Assembly: GCA_947487835.1 (NCBI GenBank)
Contig: CANKXX010000003.1
Coordinates: forward strand, 310,001 to 374,000
Direction: 5' to 3'
From: an uncultured Microbacteriaceae bacterium
Lineage (GTDB): Bacteria > Actinomycetota > Actinomycetes > Actinomycetales > Microbacteriaceae
Length of the DNA: 64,000 bases
In this document: in pieces, positions 8,278 through 18,111 of the stretch
How the letters are laid out: every line of letters starts with the position of its first letter
Position numbering within the stretch: the stretch's first letter is position 1
Made by a program: the position numbers and the translations under genes
Notes under the pieces: generated by a model
Databases searched by the model: none
What the model saw: only the letters and a program-made list of their open reading frames with translations
Told to the model about the DNA's origin: nothing

Positions 8278-9981
8278 ATGTTCCGCAACGTTTCCGCTAA
8301 GCGGAAGGGAGCAGCCTTCGTCGCCACGGCGGCGGCCGCAGTGCTCCTCATGACCGGGTGCAGCGCATCCGGCTCCGGCAGCAGTGGGGGGTCGGGCTCC
8401 GGCAGCGCGTCCGACACCCTCGTCGCCTACACCGGCCAGGCCGGCGACTACCAGATCAACTTCAACCCGTACTCGCCCTCCACCATCGGCGGCCCGGGCG
8501 AGATCTTCGAGCCGCTGTTCTACTACAACCAGCTCCAGAGCGGCGACCCCAAGCCCCTGCTCGGCACCGAGTTCTCCTGGAACGAGGACGGCACCGTCCT
8601 CTCCGTCACCCTGCGTGACGGCGTGAAGTGGAGCGACGGCGAGGACTTCACGGCGGACGACGTGGCGTTCAGCCTCAACCTCCTCAAGGAGAACCCGGCG
8701 GTCAACGCGATCGGCTTCGACGGTGAGGTTGCCGTCGTCGACCCGACGCACGTCACCATCACCTTCCCCGCTCCCGCGTTCGTGAACGGCCCGAGCATCC
8801 TCGGCCGCACGTGGATCGTGCCCGAGCACCTGTGGAAGGACATCGACCCCGCGACCGACGTCGTCGCGGAGCCCGTCGGCACCGGCCCGTTCGTGCTCGG
8901 CGAGTTCAAGGCCCAGGCCTTCCGCTACGACGCAAACCCCACCTACTGGGACGGCGAGCCCGAGCTCAAGCACGTGCGCTACGTCGCCCTCTCCGGCAAC
9001 CAGGCCGGCGCGGACGCCCTCGCCGCGGGCAGCATCGACTGGCAGACCGGCCCCGTGCCGGACATGGCCAACGTCGAGAAGAACTACCCCGGCTACAAGG
9101 CCGTCACGGTGCACATGAACCAGGTCGCCCTGTTCACCTGCTCCAACGCCGAGCTCGGTTGCGAGGGTCCGCAGACCGACCCCGCCGTGCGCCAGGCCCT
9201 CTACTACGCGATGGACCGCGACCAGATCAACTCGCTGGCGTTCCAGGACACGGCCGCCGAGGTCTCCCCCGGCTTCGCCCTGCCCGAGCGTGACGCGGCT
9301 CTTCTCTCCGACAGCCTGCCGGAGCAGACCGCCCCGATGAGCCCGGACGTCGACAAGGCCACCCAGATCCTCGAGGCCGCCGGCTACGCCAAGGGCTCGG
9401 ACGGCATCTACGCGAAGGACGGCGTGCGTCTCGCCATGAGCGTGCGCGTCGTGACCGGCTGGACCGACTACATCACGGCCGTCGACCTCCTCGCCCAGCA
9501 GGCCAAGGCCGTGGGCATCGAGATCACCGCCCTGCAGTCCTCGTGGAACGAGTGGACCGAGGTCCGCGGCCTCGGTGAGTACCAGCTGCTCATCGACTCC
9601 GTCACCCAGGGCCCCGCTGCGGACCCGTACTACATGTACAACGAGTTCTTCAGCACCGCGAACACCGGCCCCGTCGGTCAGAGCGTCAACCCCGGCTTCG
9701 CCCGGTTCAGCGACCCCGAGGTCGACGCGGCTCTCGCCGCGCTGCGCACCTCGAACCCGACCGACGTCGAGTCGCGCAAGCCGCACTACGACATCATCCA
9801 GCAGAAGATCGCGGCGAACCTGCCGTACATCCCCGTGCTGACCGGTGGAACCACCAGCGAGTACAACGCCGCCAAGTTCTCCGGCTGGCCCACGGAGGAG
9901 GACCTGTACGCGGTCCCCGCCGTCTGGTCCCGCCCGGACAGCTCGCAGGTGTTCGCCTCGCTCACGCCGACCGGCAAGTAG
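8278..9981 (+). CDS. Extracellular substrate-binding lipoprotein, Dpp/Opp family (SBP_bac_5)
   Basis: A 567-residue solute-binding lipoprotein of the cluster C family that serves peptide, nickel and many oligosaccharide ABC importers. The signal peptide ends in the lipobox LMTGC (Cys about residue 24), followed by a Ser/Gly linker. The ATG at 8278 has AGGAAGGA nine bases upstream, better than the in-frame codon at 8254. The mature part shows the usual LRDGVKWSDG segment and a DPYYMYN region. The neighbours (ROK repressor, alpha-galactosidase) argue for an alpha-galactoside or other oligosaccharide rather than a peptide, as known for Thermotoga and actinobacterial members of this family. Confidence 0.87.
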   Translation: MFRNVSAKRKGAAFVATAAAAVLLMTGCSASGSGSSGGSGSGSASDTLVAYTGQAGDYQINFNPYSPSTIGGPGEIFEPLFYYNQLQSGDPKPLLGTEFSWNEDGTVLSVTLRDGVKWSDGEDFTADDVAFSLNLLKENPAVNAIGFDGEVAVVDPTHVTITFPAPAFVNGPSILGRTWIVPEHLWKDIDPATDVVAEPVGTGPFVLGEFKAQAFRYDANPTYWDGEPELKHVRYVALSGNQAGADALAAGSIDWQTGPVPDMANVEKNYPGYKAVTVHMNQVALFTCSNAELGCEGPQTDPAVRQALYYAMDRDQINSLAFQDTAAEVSPGFALPERDAALLSDSLPEQTAPMSPDVDKATQILEAAGYAKGSDGIYAKDGVRLAMSVRVVTGWTDYITAVDLLAQQAKAVGIEITALQSSWNEWTEVRGLGEYQLLIDSVTQGPAADPYYMYNEFFSTANTGPVGQSVNPGFARFSDPEVDAALAALRTSNPTDVESRKPHYDIIQQKIAANLPYIPVLTGGTTSEYNAAKFSGWPTEEDLYAVPAVWSRPDSSQVFASLTPTGK

Positions 9982-10027
9982 TCGGCCGCCCCGCCGAGGA
10001 GAGTTCGCAAGTGATTGGTGAAATGAA

Positions 10028-11017
10028 GTGAGCTATTTCGTTCGGAAGCTTGGCTTCTACCTCGTTGCCCTCTGGGCCGCTCTGACGCTGAACTTCTTGA
10101 TTCCGCGTCTGATGCCCGGCAACCCGGTGGACGTCCTGCTGGCGAAGCTTCAGCAGCGTGGCGGCATCGTCGACGCCGCCACGCGCCGGTCCTACGAACT
10201 CCTCCTCGGCGGCGGCACCGACGAGCCGATCTGGGTGCAGTACGGGAACTACCTGGTCAACCTCGCCAAGGGTGACCTCGGCATCGCGGTCAGCGTGTTC
10301 CCCACCCCCGTCAGCGAGGTGATCGGCCAGGCGCTGCCCTGGACGATCGCGCTCGTCGGCATCGCGACGATCCTGTCGTTCATCCTCGGCGTCGGCCTCG
10401 GCGCCATCGTGGGCTGGAAGCCCGGCACGTGGCTCGACAGCCTCGTGCCGGCCACCACCCTCCTCGCGGCCGTGCCGTACTTCTGGCTGGCCCTCATCCT
10501 CGTGCTGATCATCTCGTCGACGTGGCAGCTGCTTCCGGGCATGGGCGGCTACGACGTCGTGCTCAGCCCGGGCTGGAACACCGAGTTCATCCTCTCGGCC
10601 ATCGAGTACGGCACCCTGCCGGCGCTCACGATCGTGCTCTCGTCGATCGGTGGCTGGCTGCTCGGCATGCGCAACATGATGGTGTCGACCCTGTCGGAGG
10701 ACTACATCCTCACGGCGCAGGCGAAGGGCCTCCGCAACTCGCGCATCCTCGGCGGCTACGCCGCCCGCAACGCGGCCCTGCCCTCCATCGCGGGCTTCGC
10801 CATCTCCCTCGGCTTCGTGGTCAGCGGCTCGATCATCACCGAGCAGGTGTTCTCCTACCCCGGCATCGGCTCGAAGCTGCTGCAGGCGGTGCAGAACAGC
10901 GACTACGCGCTCATGCAGGGCATCTTCCTCGTCATCACCCTCGCGGTGCTCGGCGCCAACCTCCTGGTCGACCTGCTCTACGGCATCATCGACCCCCGCA
11001 CCCGGGCCCGCAGCTAG
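10028..11017 (+). CDS. ABC transporter permease, DppB type
   Basis: A 329-residue membrane permease with the N-terminal helix and SYFVRKL start typical of DppB/OppB, about six transmembrane helices, and the EAA-like loop around residues 220-245 (LTAQAKGLRNSRIL) that contacts the ATPases. The start is GTG at 10028; an ATG five bases earlier runs into a stop after three codons. It lies 46 bp after the binding-protein gene and 18 bp before the next permease, so the five genes form one operon. Confidence 0.88.
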   Translation: MSYFVRKLGFYLVALWAALTLNFLIPRLMPGNPVDVLLAKLQQRGGIVDAATRRSYELLLGGGTDEPIWVQYGNYLVNLAKGDLGIAVSVFPTPVSEVIGQALPWTIALVGIATILSFILGVGLGAIVGWKPGTWLDSLVPATTLLAAVPYFWLALILVLIISSTWQLLPGMGGYDVVLSPGWNTEFILSAIEYGTLPALTIVLSSIGGWLLGMRNMMVSTLSEDYILTAQAKGLRNSRILGGYAARNAALPSIAGFAISLGFVVSGSIITEQVFSYPGIGSKLLQAVQNSDYALMQGIFLVITLAVLGANLLVDLLYGIIDPRTRARS

Positions 11018-11035
11018 GCGAAGGCGGAAAGACAC

Positions 11036-12015
11036 ATGACCAATCTCACTCCCACCACCGAACCGTCCGTCGCCGACGCCGACGAGGCCCTCGCCGCAAC
11101 CGCCCGCGAGGAGGGCAGGAAGCCCCGCGCCGGCTGGCGCGCGATGCTGCCCAGCATGACGCCGTCCCTCGTGATCGGCTTCGGCATCGTCGCCGCGATC
11201 GTGCTCTTCGGACTCCTAGGTCCGCTGTTCGTGCAGGACCCGACGACCGTCCGCAACAGCGGCCTCCAGCCGCCCGGCGACGGGCACCTTCTCGGCACGA
11301 CGCAGACCGGCCAGGACGTGCTCGCGCAACTCGCCTTCGCCACCCGCGGCTCGCTCGAGATCGGCCTCATCGTCGGGGTGCTCGCGACGCTGCTCTCCGC
11401 GTTCTTCGGCGTGCTCGGCGCCTACCTCGGCGGCTTCGCCGACGAGGCGTTCTCCCTCTTCTCCAACGTCATGCTGGTGATCCCCGGCCTGCCGCTCGTC
11501 ATCGTGATCTCCGGGTTCGTGCCGCAGGAACAGCGCGGACTGTGGACCATCGCGGTCGTGCTCGCGATCACCGGCTGGGCCGCCTCCGCCCGCGTGCTGC
11601 GCGCCCAGACCCTGTCGCTGCGCAACCGCGACTACGTGGCCGCGTCCCGCGTGGCGGGCGAGCGCTCCTGGCGGGTCATCGCCGTGGAGATCCTGCCCAA
11701 CCTGCTCCCCGTCATCGCCTCGCAGTTCGTCTTCGCGGTCATCTTCGCGATCCTGAGCGAGGCCGGCCTCGCCTTCCTCGGCCTCGGCGCATCCAACTCG
11801 TCGACGCTCGGCACCATGCTCTTCTACGCCCAGAACGGCTTCGCGCTGCAGCTGAAGGCGTGGTGGTGGTTCGTGCCGCCGGGCCTCATCATCGCCCTGC
11901 TCGGCTGCGGCCTCTCGCTCATCAACTTCAGCATCGACGAGATCATCAACCCCAAGCTCCGCAACGTGCGTGCCCACGCCAAGCGCATGCGCATCGCAAG
12001 GAAGGCAGCAGCCCG

Positions 12016-12019
<4 letters not shown>
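11036..12019 (+). CDS. ABC transporter permease, DppC type
   Basis: A 327-residue DppC/OppC-type permease: a cytoplasmic N-tail of about 40 residues, first helix near 45-65, then the large loop with DGHLLGTTQTGQDVLAQL that is characteristic of this subunit, five further helices and the EAA motif (YVAASRVAGERSWRVI). It pairs with the upstream DppB-type permease. Its stop codon overlaps the start of the first ATPase gene in an ATGA, indicating translational coupling. Confidence 0.9.
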
Positions 12020-12890
<871 letters not shown>

Positions 12891-12894
<4 letters not shown>

Positions 12895-13790
12895 CGAGCG
12901 TCGAGGTCAAGAACCTGACCAAGGAGTTCCACATCCGCAACGGCATGAAGCGGTCGACGCTCACCGCCGTCGACCGCGTGTCGTTCGACCTGCTGCCCGG
13001 CCGCACGGTCGCGCTCGTGGGCGAGTCCGGATCGGGCAAGTCCACCATCGCGCGGATGCTCGCCCGGCTCGAGAAGCCGACGTCCGGCTCCATCGACGTG
13101 ACGCTCGACGACCGCACCCCGGTGCACGGGTCCGTCTACCGCCGGCACGTGCAGATGGTCTTCCAGGACCCCTTCGCCTCGCTGAACCCGTTCCACAGCA
13201 TCGAGCACCACGTGGCGCGGCCGTTGAAGATCCACCGCCGCACCCGCGGCGCGGCGGAGACGCACGAGCGCGTCGTGCACATGCTCGAGCGCGTGAACCT
13301 CTCCCCCGCCGAGGACATCGCCGCCCGCCGGCCGCACGAGCTCTCCGGCGGTCAGCGTCAGCGCGTCGCGATCGCCCGCGCGCTCGCTCCCGGCGCGCAG
13401 GTGCTCATCGCCGACGAGCCCGTGTCGATGCTCGACGTGTCCATCCGGCTCGGCGTGCTCAATCTGATGGCGCGGCTGCAGCGCGAGGACAACCTCGCCG
13501 TGCTGTACATCACGCACGACCTGGCCACGGCGCGGCACTTCTCGGACGAGATCCTCGTGCTCTACCGCGGTCGCGTCGTGGAGCGCGGCCCGGCCGACTC
13601 GGTGATCCTCAACCCGCAGCACGACTACACGAAGCTGCTCGCCGCATCCGCCCCGGACCCCGAGCGCATGGGCAAACTGGTGCGCGCTACCGGAGCGCCG
13701 GATCGCAGCGGCATCGACAACTCGGTGAGCTTCAACCACTACACGGGCGAGTGGACCTCCCTGGACAAGCGGCCCGTGCCGGTGTCCTGA
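12891..13790 (+). CDS. ABC transporter ATP-binding protein, DppF type
   Basis: A 299-residue ATPase starting MTSVEVKNLTKEF at an ATG that overlaps the previous stop codon. Walker A is GESGSGKST, Q-loop MVFQDPFASLNP, signature LSGGQRQR, Walker B VLIADEPVS. Compared with DppF the C-terminus is short and ends in an unusual SFNHYTGEW tail that is not part of the standard oligopeptide domain. It is the last gene of the transporter operon and is followed by a strong hairpin terminator 18 bp downstream. Confidence 0.9.
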
Positions 13791-13808
13791 GCTACTCCTC
13801 TTCTACCG

Positions 13809-13844
13809 GCGGTGCCCGGAACGGTTCGCCGTTCCGGGCACCGC
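13809..13844 (+). terminator. Rho-independent-type hairpin after the Dpp-type operon
   Basis: A 16-bp perfect stem (13809-13824 with 13829-13844) closes a TTCG tetraloop, one of the most stable loops known. No U-tract follows, which is common for actinobacterial terminators. Confidence 0.8.
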
Positions 13845-13854
13845 TGTCGTCTGC

Positions 13855-13898
13855 GTGGGTGCGGATGTCTACGCGGGTGCGGGTGTGGGTGCGGGTGA
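13855..13898. repeat. Short GGGTGC tandem repeat
   Basis: Runs of GTGGGTGC/GCGGGTGC units (about six to seven partial copies) lie between the transporter terminator and the AT-rich promoter region of the His-rich gene. It may be a simple slippage-prone repeat; no function is visible. Confidence 0.45.
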
Positions 13899-13993
13899 TT
13901 CTCGTTCTCAATTAGATACACGTATTGCAATTCGTTTATGGATGTGGTTGCGTTGGTACCACCCACCACGAACGTCCGTCGAGAGGAACACAG

Positions 13994-14149
13994 ATGACCG
14001 ACACCGATGTGCACGCCGAGCACACCACCGACGAGCACCAGCACGGCCAGGACTGCGGCCACCAGAGCGTGGAGCACGGCGACCACGTGGACTACATGCA
14101 CGGCGAGCACATGCACGCCGAGCACGAGGACCACTACGACGAGCACTGA
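13994..14149 (+). CDS. Small His/Asp/Glu-rich putative metal-binding peptide
   Basis: A 51-residue peptide with about a quarter histidine, many Asp and Glu and a single Cys (GQDCGHQ). HxH, HxxH and EHxHxEH patterns, as in MHGEHMHAEHEDH, would bind Zn, Ni or Cu. GAGAGGAA lies six bases before the ATG, and the preceding 80 bases are AT-rich, so it is well expressed in principle. There are no membrane segments; an old-style label such as zinc transporter permease, which I recall for similar actinobacterial peptides, would be misleading. It may buffer or deliver zinc. It is a single-gene unit, ended by a perfect palindrome 51 bp downstream. Confidence 0.72.
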   Translation: MTDTDVHAEHTTDEHQHGQDCGHQSVEHGDHVDYMHGEHMHAEHEDHYDEH

Positions 14150-14200
14150 CCCGTCACGCTGAGTCCGCCGCACTGAGTCGTGCGCTGGACGAAGCACCGG

Positions 14201-14228
14201 AAGGGCCCCACCGATCGGTGGGGCCCTT
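14201..14228. terminator. Perfect 28-bp palindrome, bidirectional terminator
   Basis: Each half is AAGGGCCCCACCGA, joined without a loop to its exact complement. It lies between the convergent His-rich gene and SDR gene and would serve both strands. A related GGGCCCCCACC hairpin ends the CUT1 operon at 43107-43133. Confidence 0.8.
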
Positions 14229-14254
14229 CTGTCTGTCCGCGGCCGCGGATCCGG

Positions 14255-15208
14255 TCAGGAGGCCCGGGAGGACGCGGTGAAGGACACGCCGGCCAGGTCC
14301 TCGGAGACGCGCCAGACGCGCTCCGCCTCAGCCAGGTCCCGCAGCGGGCGGAAGAGCGGCTGCTCGCCCGGGCCGCCACCCAGGCGACCCGGGCCCATCG
14401 GGCCGTACAGCCGCCCACCCTCGGAGGACGGTGAGGTCGCGGCGAACAGGGCCGGCAGCTGCGCGCTGTCGACGGTGCCGACCAGGATCCCGGCACGGGA
14501 GAGCCTGCGGATGACGGCGATCTGCGGGGTGTTCCGCTCGCGCTGCAGTTCGGGCCGCGCCGCGAGCAGACTGGTCGGGGCGACACCCGGATGCGACAGG
14601 TTGCTGGTGATGCCCCACCCCTCCGCCCGGCTGCGCCTCTCCAGCTCGAGGCCGAACAGCCCGAAGGCGATCTTCGACTGGCTGTACGCACGCATGCCGT
14701 GGTAGTCGGTCTCCCAGTTCAGGTCGGCCCAGTTGATCGCCCCGCTCCTGGCCGCGACGCTTATCTGCGATGTGACCCGCGCCTGTCCCGCGCGCAGCAG
14801 AGGCAGTAGGTGCGCGACGAGGGCGACGTGGCCGAGGTGGTTCGTACCCAACTGCAGCTCGATGCCGTCCGCGGTGGTCTGCCGTTCCGGCGGCGTCATG
14901 ACGCCCGCGTTGTTCACCAACAGGTGCAGCGGGTTCCCCTCGCCGAGCAACTGCCGGCCCAGGCCGGCGACGGACTCCAGCGACGACAGGTCGAGGTCGC
15001 GGAGGGACACCCGGGCCGACGGGTGCTGGGCGCGGATGCGATCGAGGGCGGCCTGCCCTTTGGTGCGGTTGCGGACGGGGAGGATCACCTCGGCGCCGGC
15101 CGCGGCGAGCCGGCGGGCGATGCCGAAGCCGATTCCGTCGCTGGCTCCGGTGACCAGGGCGCGGCGACCCGTGAGGTCGGGCAGGGTGAGATCGGGGATG
15201 CGGGACAT
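14255..15208 (-). CDS. SDR-family oxidoreductase, retinol dehydrogenase-like
   Basis: A 317-residue short-chain dehydrogenase with NAD(P)-binding TGASDGIG (about 19-26), the NNAG motif, the catalytic serine in [10 protein letters not shown] and YSQSK with the catalytic Tyr/Lys. A basic residue pattern after beta-2 (VRNRTKGQ) suggests NADP(H). It resembles the WW-domain oxidoreductase/protochlorophyllide reductase-like group, whose substrates in bacteria are mostly unknown. AAGGAG precedes the ATG. It lies downstream of the DUF3159 gene on the same strand and the pair is divergent from an XRE/MmyB-type regulator, a common arrangement in actinobacteria. Confidence 0.87.
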   Translation of the reverse strand: MSRIPDLTLPDLTGRRALVTGASDGIGFGIARRLAAAGAEVILPVRNRTKGQAALDRIRAQHPSARVSLRDLDLSSLESVAGLGRQLLGEGNPLHLLVNNAGVMTPPERQTTADGIELQLGTNHLGHVALVAHLLPLLRAGQARVTSQISVAARSGAINWADLNWETDYHGMRAYSQSKIAFGLFGLELERRSRAEGWGITSNLSHPGVAPTSLLAARPELQRERNTPQIAVIRRLSRAGILVGTVDSAQLPALFAATSPSSEGGRLYGPMGPGRLGGGPGEQPLFRPLRDLAEAERVWRVSEDLAGVSFTASSRAS

Positions 15209-15247
15209 GGTTTTCTCCTTGATGTTGTGGTGAGCGGGGCGGCAGGA

Positions 15248-15997
15248 TCAGGAATCGGCGCCGATAGGCGTGCGGGTCGACAGACCCGGAGGGGCGGTCA
15301 CGCGGCGGGCGAGCACCAGGGTGACGGCGAAGTGGAGCGCGAACACGGTCGTGGCGGTGACCTGCACCACGGCGAGCGCACCGGGCTCATCGGCGGCGTA
15401 GAAGACGATCCGCACAGCGAGGTTCACCACCGCGAGGACCATGCCCACGAGCGTGCTGGCGGTGTACAGACTCTGCAGCCGGCGGTCGCTCCGCCAGCCG
15501 CGGGGTGCCCCGGAGAGCGGGTTGACGATCAAGCCCATCAGGGGCCGCCGTGCGAGGAGCGAGGCGCTGTAGGCGACGACGAAGAGGACGGGCAGCACCA
15601 TGCTGGGCAGGAAAAAGGCGCGGGCTTCTCCGGCCAGGGCCGCCGCCGCCGCGCAGATCGCAGCGACCACCAGGCCCGCGATCGCCGCCGCGGGCGACTC
15701 CCTGCGCGCCACGCGCAGCACGCAGGCGGCCACGGCGGTGACCGCGAGAGCGACGATCGCGGGAACGAGCCCGGCCACCACATCGGTCACCACGAACGCG
15801 ACGGTCGGTGCGACGGCGGACGCGAGACCGAACGGTCCACCGACCCGTTCCAGGGTCCGTTCCGCCGTCGCTCGCGCCAGGGAGCGTTCGACCGGATCGG
15901 GGAGACCGAGCAGTCGGCGGACCCGTGCGCTGGCACCCGCCGGCTCGGGCACCGCACTCGCGGGACCTCCGGCGGGGCTGATGGATGACTGGCTCAC
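15248..15997 (-). CDS. DUF3159 family membrane protein
   Basis: A 249-residue integral membrane protein with about six predicted helices after a soluble N-terminus of 55 residues. Features of the DUF3159 family are the RPLMGLIVNPL segment after the fourth helix and the RRLQSLYTASTLVG segment. GTG at 15997 is the start: AGGAGGA lies six bases upstream, whereas the longer in-frame ATG has no such site. Function is unknown for the family. It lies 39 bp upstream of the SDR gene and is probably co-transcribed with it. Confidence 0.8.
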   Translation of the reverse strand: MSQSSISPAGGPASAVPEPAGASARVRRLLGLPDPVERSLARATAERTLERVGGPFGLASAVAPTVAFVVTDVVAGLVPAIVALAVTAVAACVLRVARRESPAAAIAGLVVAAICAAAAALAGEARAFFLPSMVLPVLFVVAYSASLLARRPLMGLIVNPLSGAPRGWRSDRRLQSLYTASTLVGMVLAVVNLAVRIVFYAADEPGALAVVQVTATTVFALHFAVTLVLARRVTAPPGLSTRTPIGADS

Positions 15998-16066
15998 GTG
16001 TTCCTCCTGGGTAAAGGGCTGTGATCCGAGCGTCGACGACCGCAGCGATCGCAACCAGGGCCTGAC

Positions 16067-16105
16067 GATCCGCCCCTTGGAGCGCCGCCACCGGAGGGGC
16101 GGATC
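16067..16105. promoter_or_regulatory. 11-bp inverted repeat in the DUF3159/XRE divergent promoter
   Basis: GATCCGCCCCT (16067-16077) and AGGGGCGGATC (16095-16105) are exact complements 17 bases apart. Two ACCAGGGCC direct repeats flank it (about 16054 and 16122). Position between divergent genes suggests an operator for the XRE regulator, though a hairpin in its leader is also possible. Confidence 0.5.
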
Positions 16106-16171
16106 GGGAGGTCGTGGCTGACCAGGGCCGAGAGGAGGTAGAAAGGGGCGACCGAGCAGGAGGGACGACCC

Positions 16172-17017
16172 ATGGCGATCGACAGGGCGGGGTTGGCGCA
16201 GTTCCTACGCCAACGACGTGAGGCCATGCAGCCGCAGGACGTCGGCCTCCCCCGGGGTCAGCGCCGACGTACGGCCGGGCTGCGGCGCGAGGAGGTCGCC
16301 GCACTGTCCAACATGTCGACGGACTACTACGCCCGACTGGAGCGGGAGCGCGGCCCCCAACCCTCGGAGCAGATGGTCGCCTCGATCGCGCAGGGGCTGC
16401 ACCTCAGCCTGGACGAGCGCGACCACCTCTTCCACCTCGCCGGCCACCACCCGCCGACCCGGGGAGCGGACAGCGACCATGTCAGCCCGGGCCTGCTCCG
16501 CATCCTGGACCGCCTGGTCGACACCCCCGCGGAGATCGTCACCGAACTGGGAGAGACGCTTCGTCAGACTCCGCTGGGCGTGGCCCTCACCGGTGACGCG
16601 TCCCGGTACTCGGGGCCGGCTCGGAGCCTCGGATACCGCTGGTTCACCGACCCGGACACCAGGGAGTGGTACGTGCCGGAGGATCGCGCGTTCCTGTCCC
16701 GCCTGTACGCCTCGCACCTGCGCGAGGTCGTCACCCGCCGCGGCCCCGGCTCCCGCGCCGCCCGCCTCGCCGAACTCGCGCTGGCCCGCAGCGAGGAGCT
16801 GCGGGACCTGTGGGCCACCCACGAGGTGGGAGTGCGCCCGCACGACGGCAAGCGCTTCATGCACCCGACCGTCGGCCGACTCGAGCTGCACTGCCAGACG
16901 CTGCTCGATCCGCAGCAGTCGCACCTGCTGCTGGTGTACACCGCCGCTCCCGGCAGCGAGGACTACGACAAGCTGGAGCTCCTCTCCGTCGTCGGCACCC
17001 ACCCTCCGGTGGCGTGA
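16172..17017 (+). CDS. XRE-family regulator with MmyB-like ligand domain
   Basis: A 281-residue transcriptional regulator. Residues 5-75 form a helix-turn-helix of the XRE type, with RTAGLRREEVAALSNMSTDYYARLERERG, seen here in three consecutive short motifs (RTAGLRREEVA, LSNMSTDYY, ARLERERG). Residues 110-270 match the MmyB-like domain that binds fatty acids or other small hydrophobic molecules, with WFTDPDTREWY and a closing LLLVYTAAPGS. AGGAGGG precedes the ATG. It is divergent from DUF3159-SDR and probably regulates them through the intergenic inverted repeat. Confidence 0.9.
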   Translation: MAIDRAGLAQFLRQRREAMQPQDVGLPRGQRRRTAGLRREEVAALSNMSTDYYARLERERGPQPSEQMVASIAQGLHLSLDERDHLFHLAGHHPPTRGADSDHVSPGLLRILDRLVDTPAEIVTELGETLRQTPLGVALTGDASRYSGPARSLGYRWFTDPDTREWYVPEDRAFLSRLYASHLREVVTRRGPGSRAARLAELALARSEELRDLWATHEVGVRPHDGKRFMHPTVGRLELHCQTLLDPQQSHLLLVYTAAPGSEDYDKLELLSVVGTHPPVA

Positions 17018-17111
17018 GGCACCGCTAGGAGCGATGCGGCACTGAACACAGTGCAATAGGGCCGGCATTTCGATCTGGCGGTCGCTGCGCCGTCCCGGGC
17101 AGACTCGAGCC

Positions 17112-17549
17112 GTGTCCCTGCCCGCTCGTCTCTCCGTCGTGACCGTCGGAGCACGCGACCTGCCCGCGCTCCGGCGCTTCTACGGCGCCCTCGGCTGGGA
17201 CGAGGTCGCCGGCAGTGACGACGGCTGGGTGGCGTACCTGCTCGGTGGCGTGCTGTTCGCGCTGTACCCCGTCGCCGCACTGTCGGCGGAGTCCGGCGAC
17301 GACGGGCTGAGCCCGGCCGGATGGTCGGGAGTGACCCTGGCCTGCAACGTCGATGCCGCGGGTGACGTGGACCGGGCGTTCGACGCCGCCGTCTCGGCGG
17401 GAGCCACCCCGATCGCGGCTCCGACCGCGCGCGAGTGGGGCGGTCGCTCCGCGTACATCGCCGATCCCGAGGGCAACCGCTGGGAGATCGCGTGGGCCCC
17501 GAGCGCCCGCTTCGACGACCGCGGGTCGCTCGTCGGCTTCGGCTCGTGA
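17112..17549 (+). CDS. VOC (glyoxalase/bleomycin resistance) family protein
   Basis: A 145-residue single-chain VOC protein with two beta-alpha-beta-beta-beta repeats. The first repeat contains LRRFYGALGWDEV, the second ends with YIADPEGNRWEIAWAP, the usual metal-site glutamate region. The start is GTG. Family members are dioxygenases, epimerases, isomerases or antibiotic-binding proteins; nothing here fixes which. It follows the XRE gene by 94 bp on the same strand and is convergent with the DUF1801 gene. Confidence 0.8.
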   Translation: MSLPARLSVVTVGARDLPALRRFYGALGWDEVAGSDDGWVAYLLGGVLFALYPVAALSAESGDDGLSPAGWSGVTLACNVDAAGDVDRAFDAAVSAGATPIAAPTAREWGGRSAYIADPEGNRWEIAWAPSARFDDRGSLVGFGS

Positions 17550-17572
17550 CCGCCTCGTCGCTGACGCGCGCG

Positions 17573-17986
17573 TCAGTGCGTGTGCACCCAGCGCCTGACG
17601 ACCGCGGACAGGTCGGCCTCCCACGCCGCAACGGGCGCCTCGGGCTGGAGGGTGATCACGCCGCGAATGTCGGAGAGCCAGCGGACGAGACCGATGTCGT
17701 CCGTCAGAACGGGCTGCGCCGTGCGGTCCTCGGGCCGCGCGGTGTCCATGTGCAGGATGAGCTGGACGGCGTTCTCCCTGTTGCGCACGTTGATCGTGAG
17801 GCGATCGATGCCCTCGTGGATGTAGCTGGGCGAGTTCCACTTGATGTGCTCGATCAACTGGGGTGCCGCGGCCAGGATGACCCGCCGGAGATCGGCGACC
17901 TGCGCCCGCTGCTGCGGCTCGAGCGCATCGAGGAAGTCGTCGACACTGCTCACCTTGGCGACCACGTCGTCATGCTGACGGTCCAC
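17573..17986 (-). CDS. DUF1801 (YdhG-like) domain protein
   Basis: About 137 residues. The DUF1801 core is recognisable: VDDFLDALEPQQRAQVADLRRVILAA, split here as FLDALEPQQR and LRRVILAAAP, then IKWNSPSYIHEG and a C-terminal helix. Family members are small iron-chaperone-like or nucleotide-related proteins of unproven role. The start is uncertain: GTG at 17986 sits just before the conserved part, while GTG 18055 or TTG 18001 would add up to 23 residues. Confidence 0.7.
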   Translation of the reverse strand: MDRQHDDVVAKVSSVDDFLDALEPQQRAQVADLRRVILAAAPQLIEHIKWNSPSYIHEGIDRLTINVRNRENAVQLILHMDTARPEDRTAQPVLTDDIGLVRWLSDIRGVITLQPEAPVAAWEADLSAVVRRWVHTH

Positions 17987-18111
17987 GACGGCGCGTGTCA
18001 ACGCAGAGGACTGTCCCTCCTGCTCGATACCGTTGCACTCGTGCCCACCGATCACCGCATCGATCCGTCCCTCAACTCAGCACCGCTGTACTGAGCTGGG
18101 GAAGGGCTGCG

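Noticed and set aside
13855-13898. GGGTGC repeats considered as a CRISPR or iteron array
   Set aside because: Units are six to eight bases without spacers, and no cas or rep genes lie nearby.
13900-13950. AT-rich stretch considered as a canonical Zur box
   Set aside because: No sequence resembling the actinobacterial TGAxAATxATTxTCA palindrome could be found; only an undefined regulatory role is suggested.
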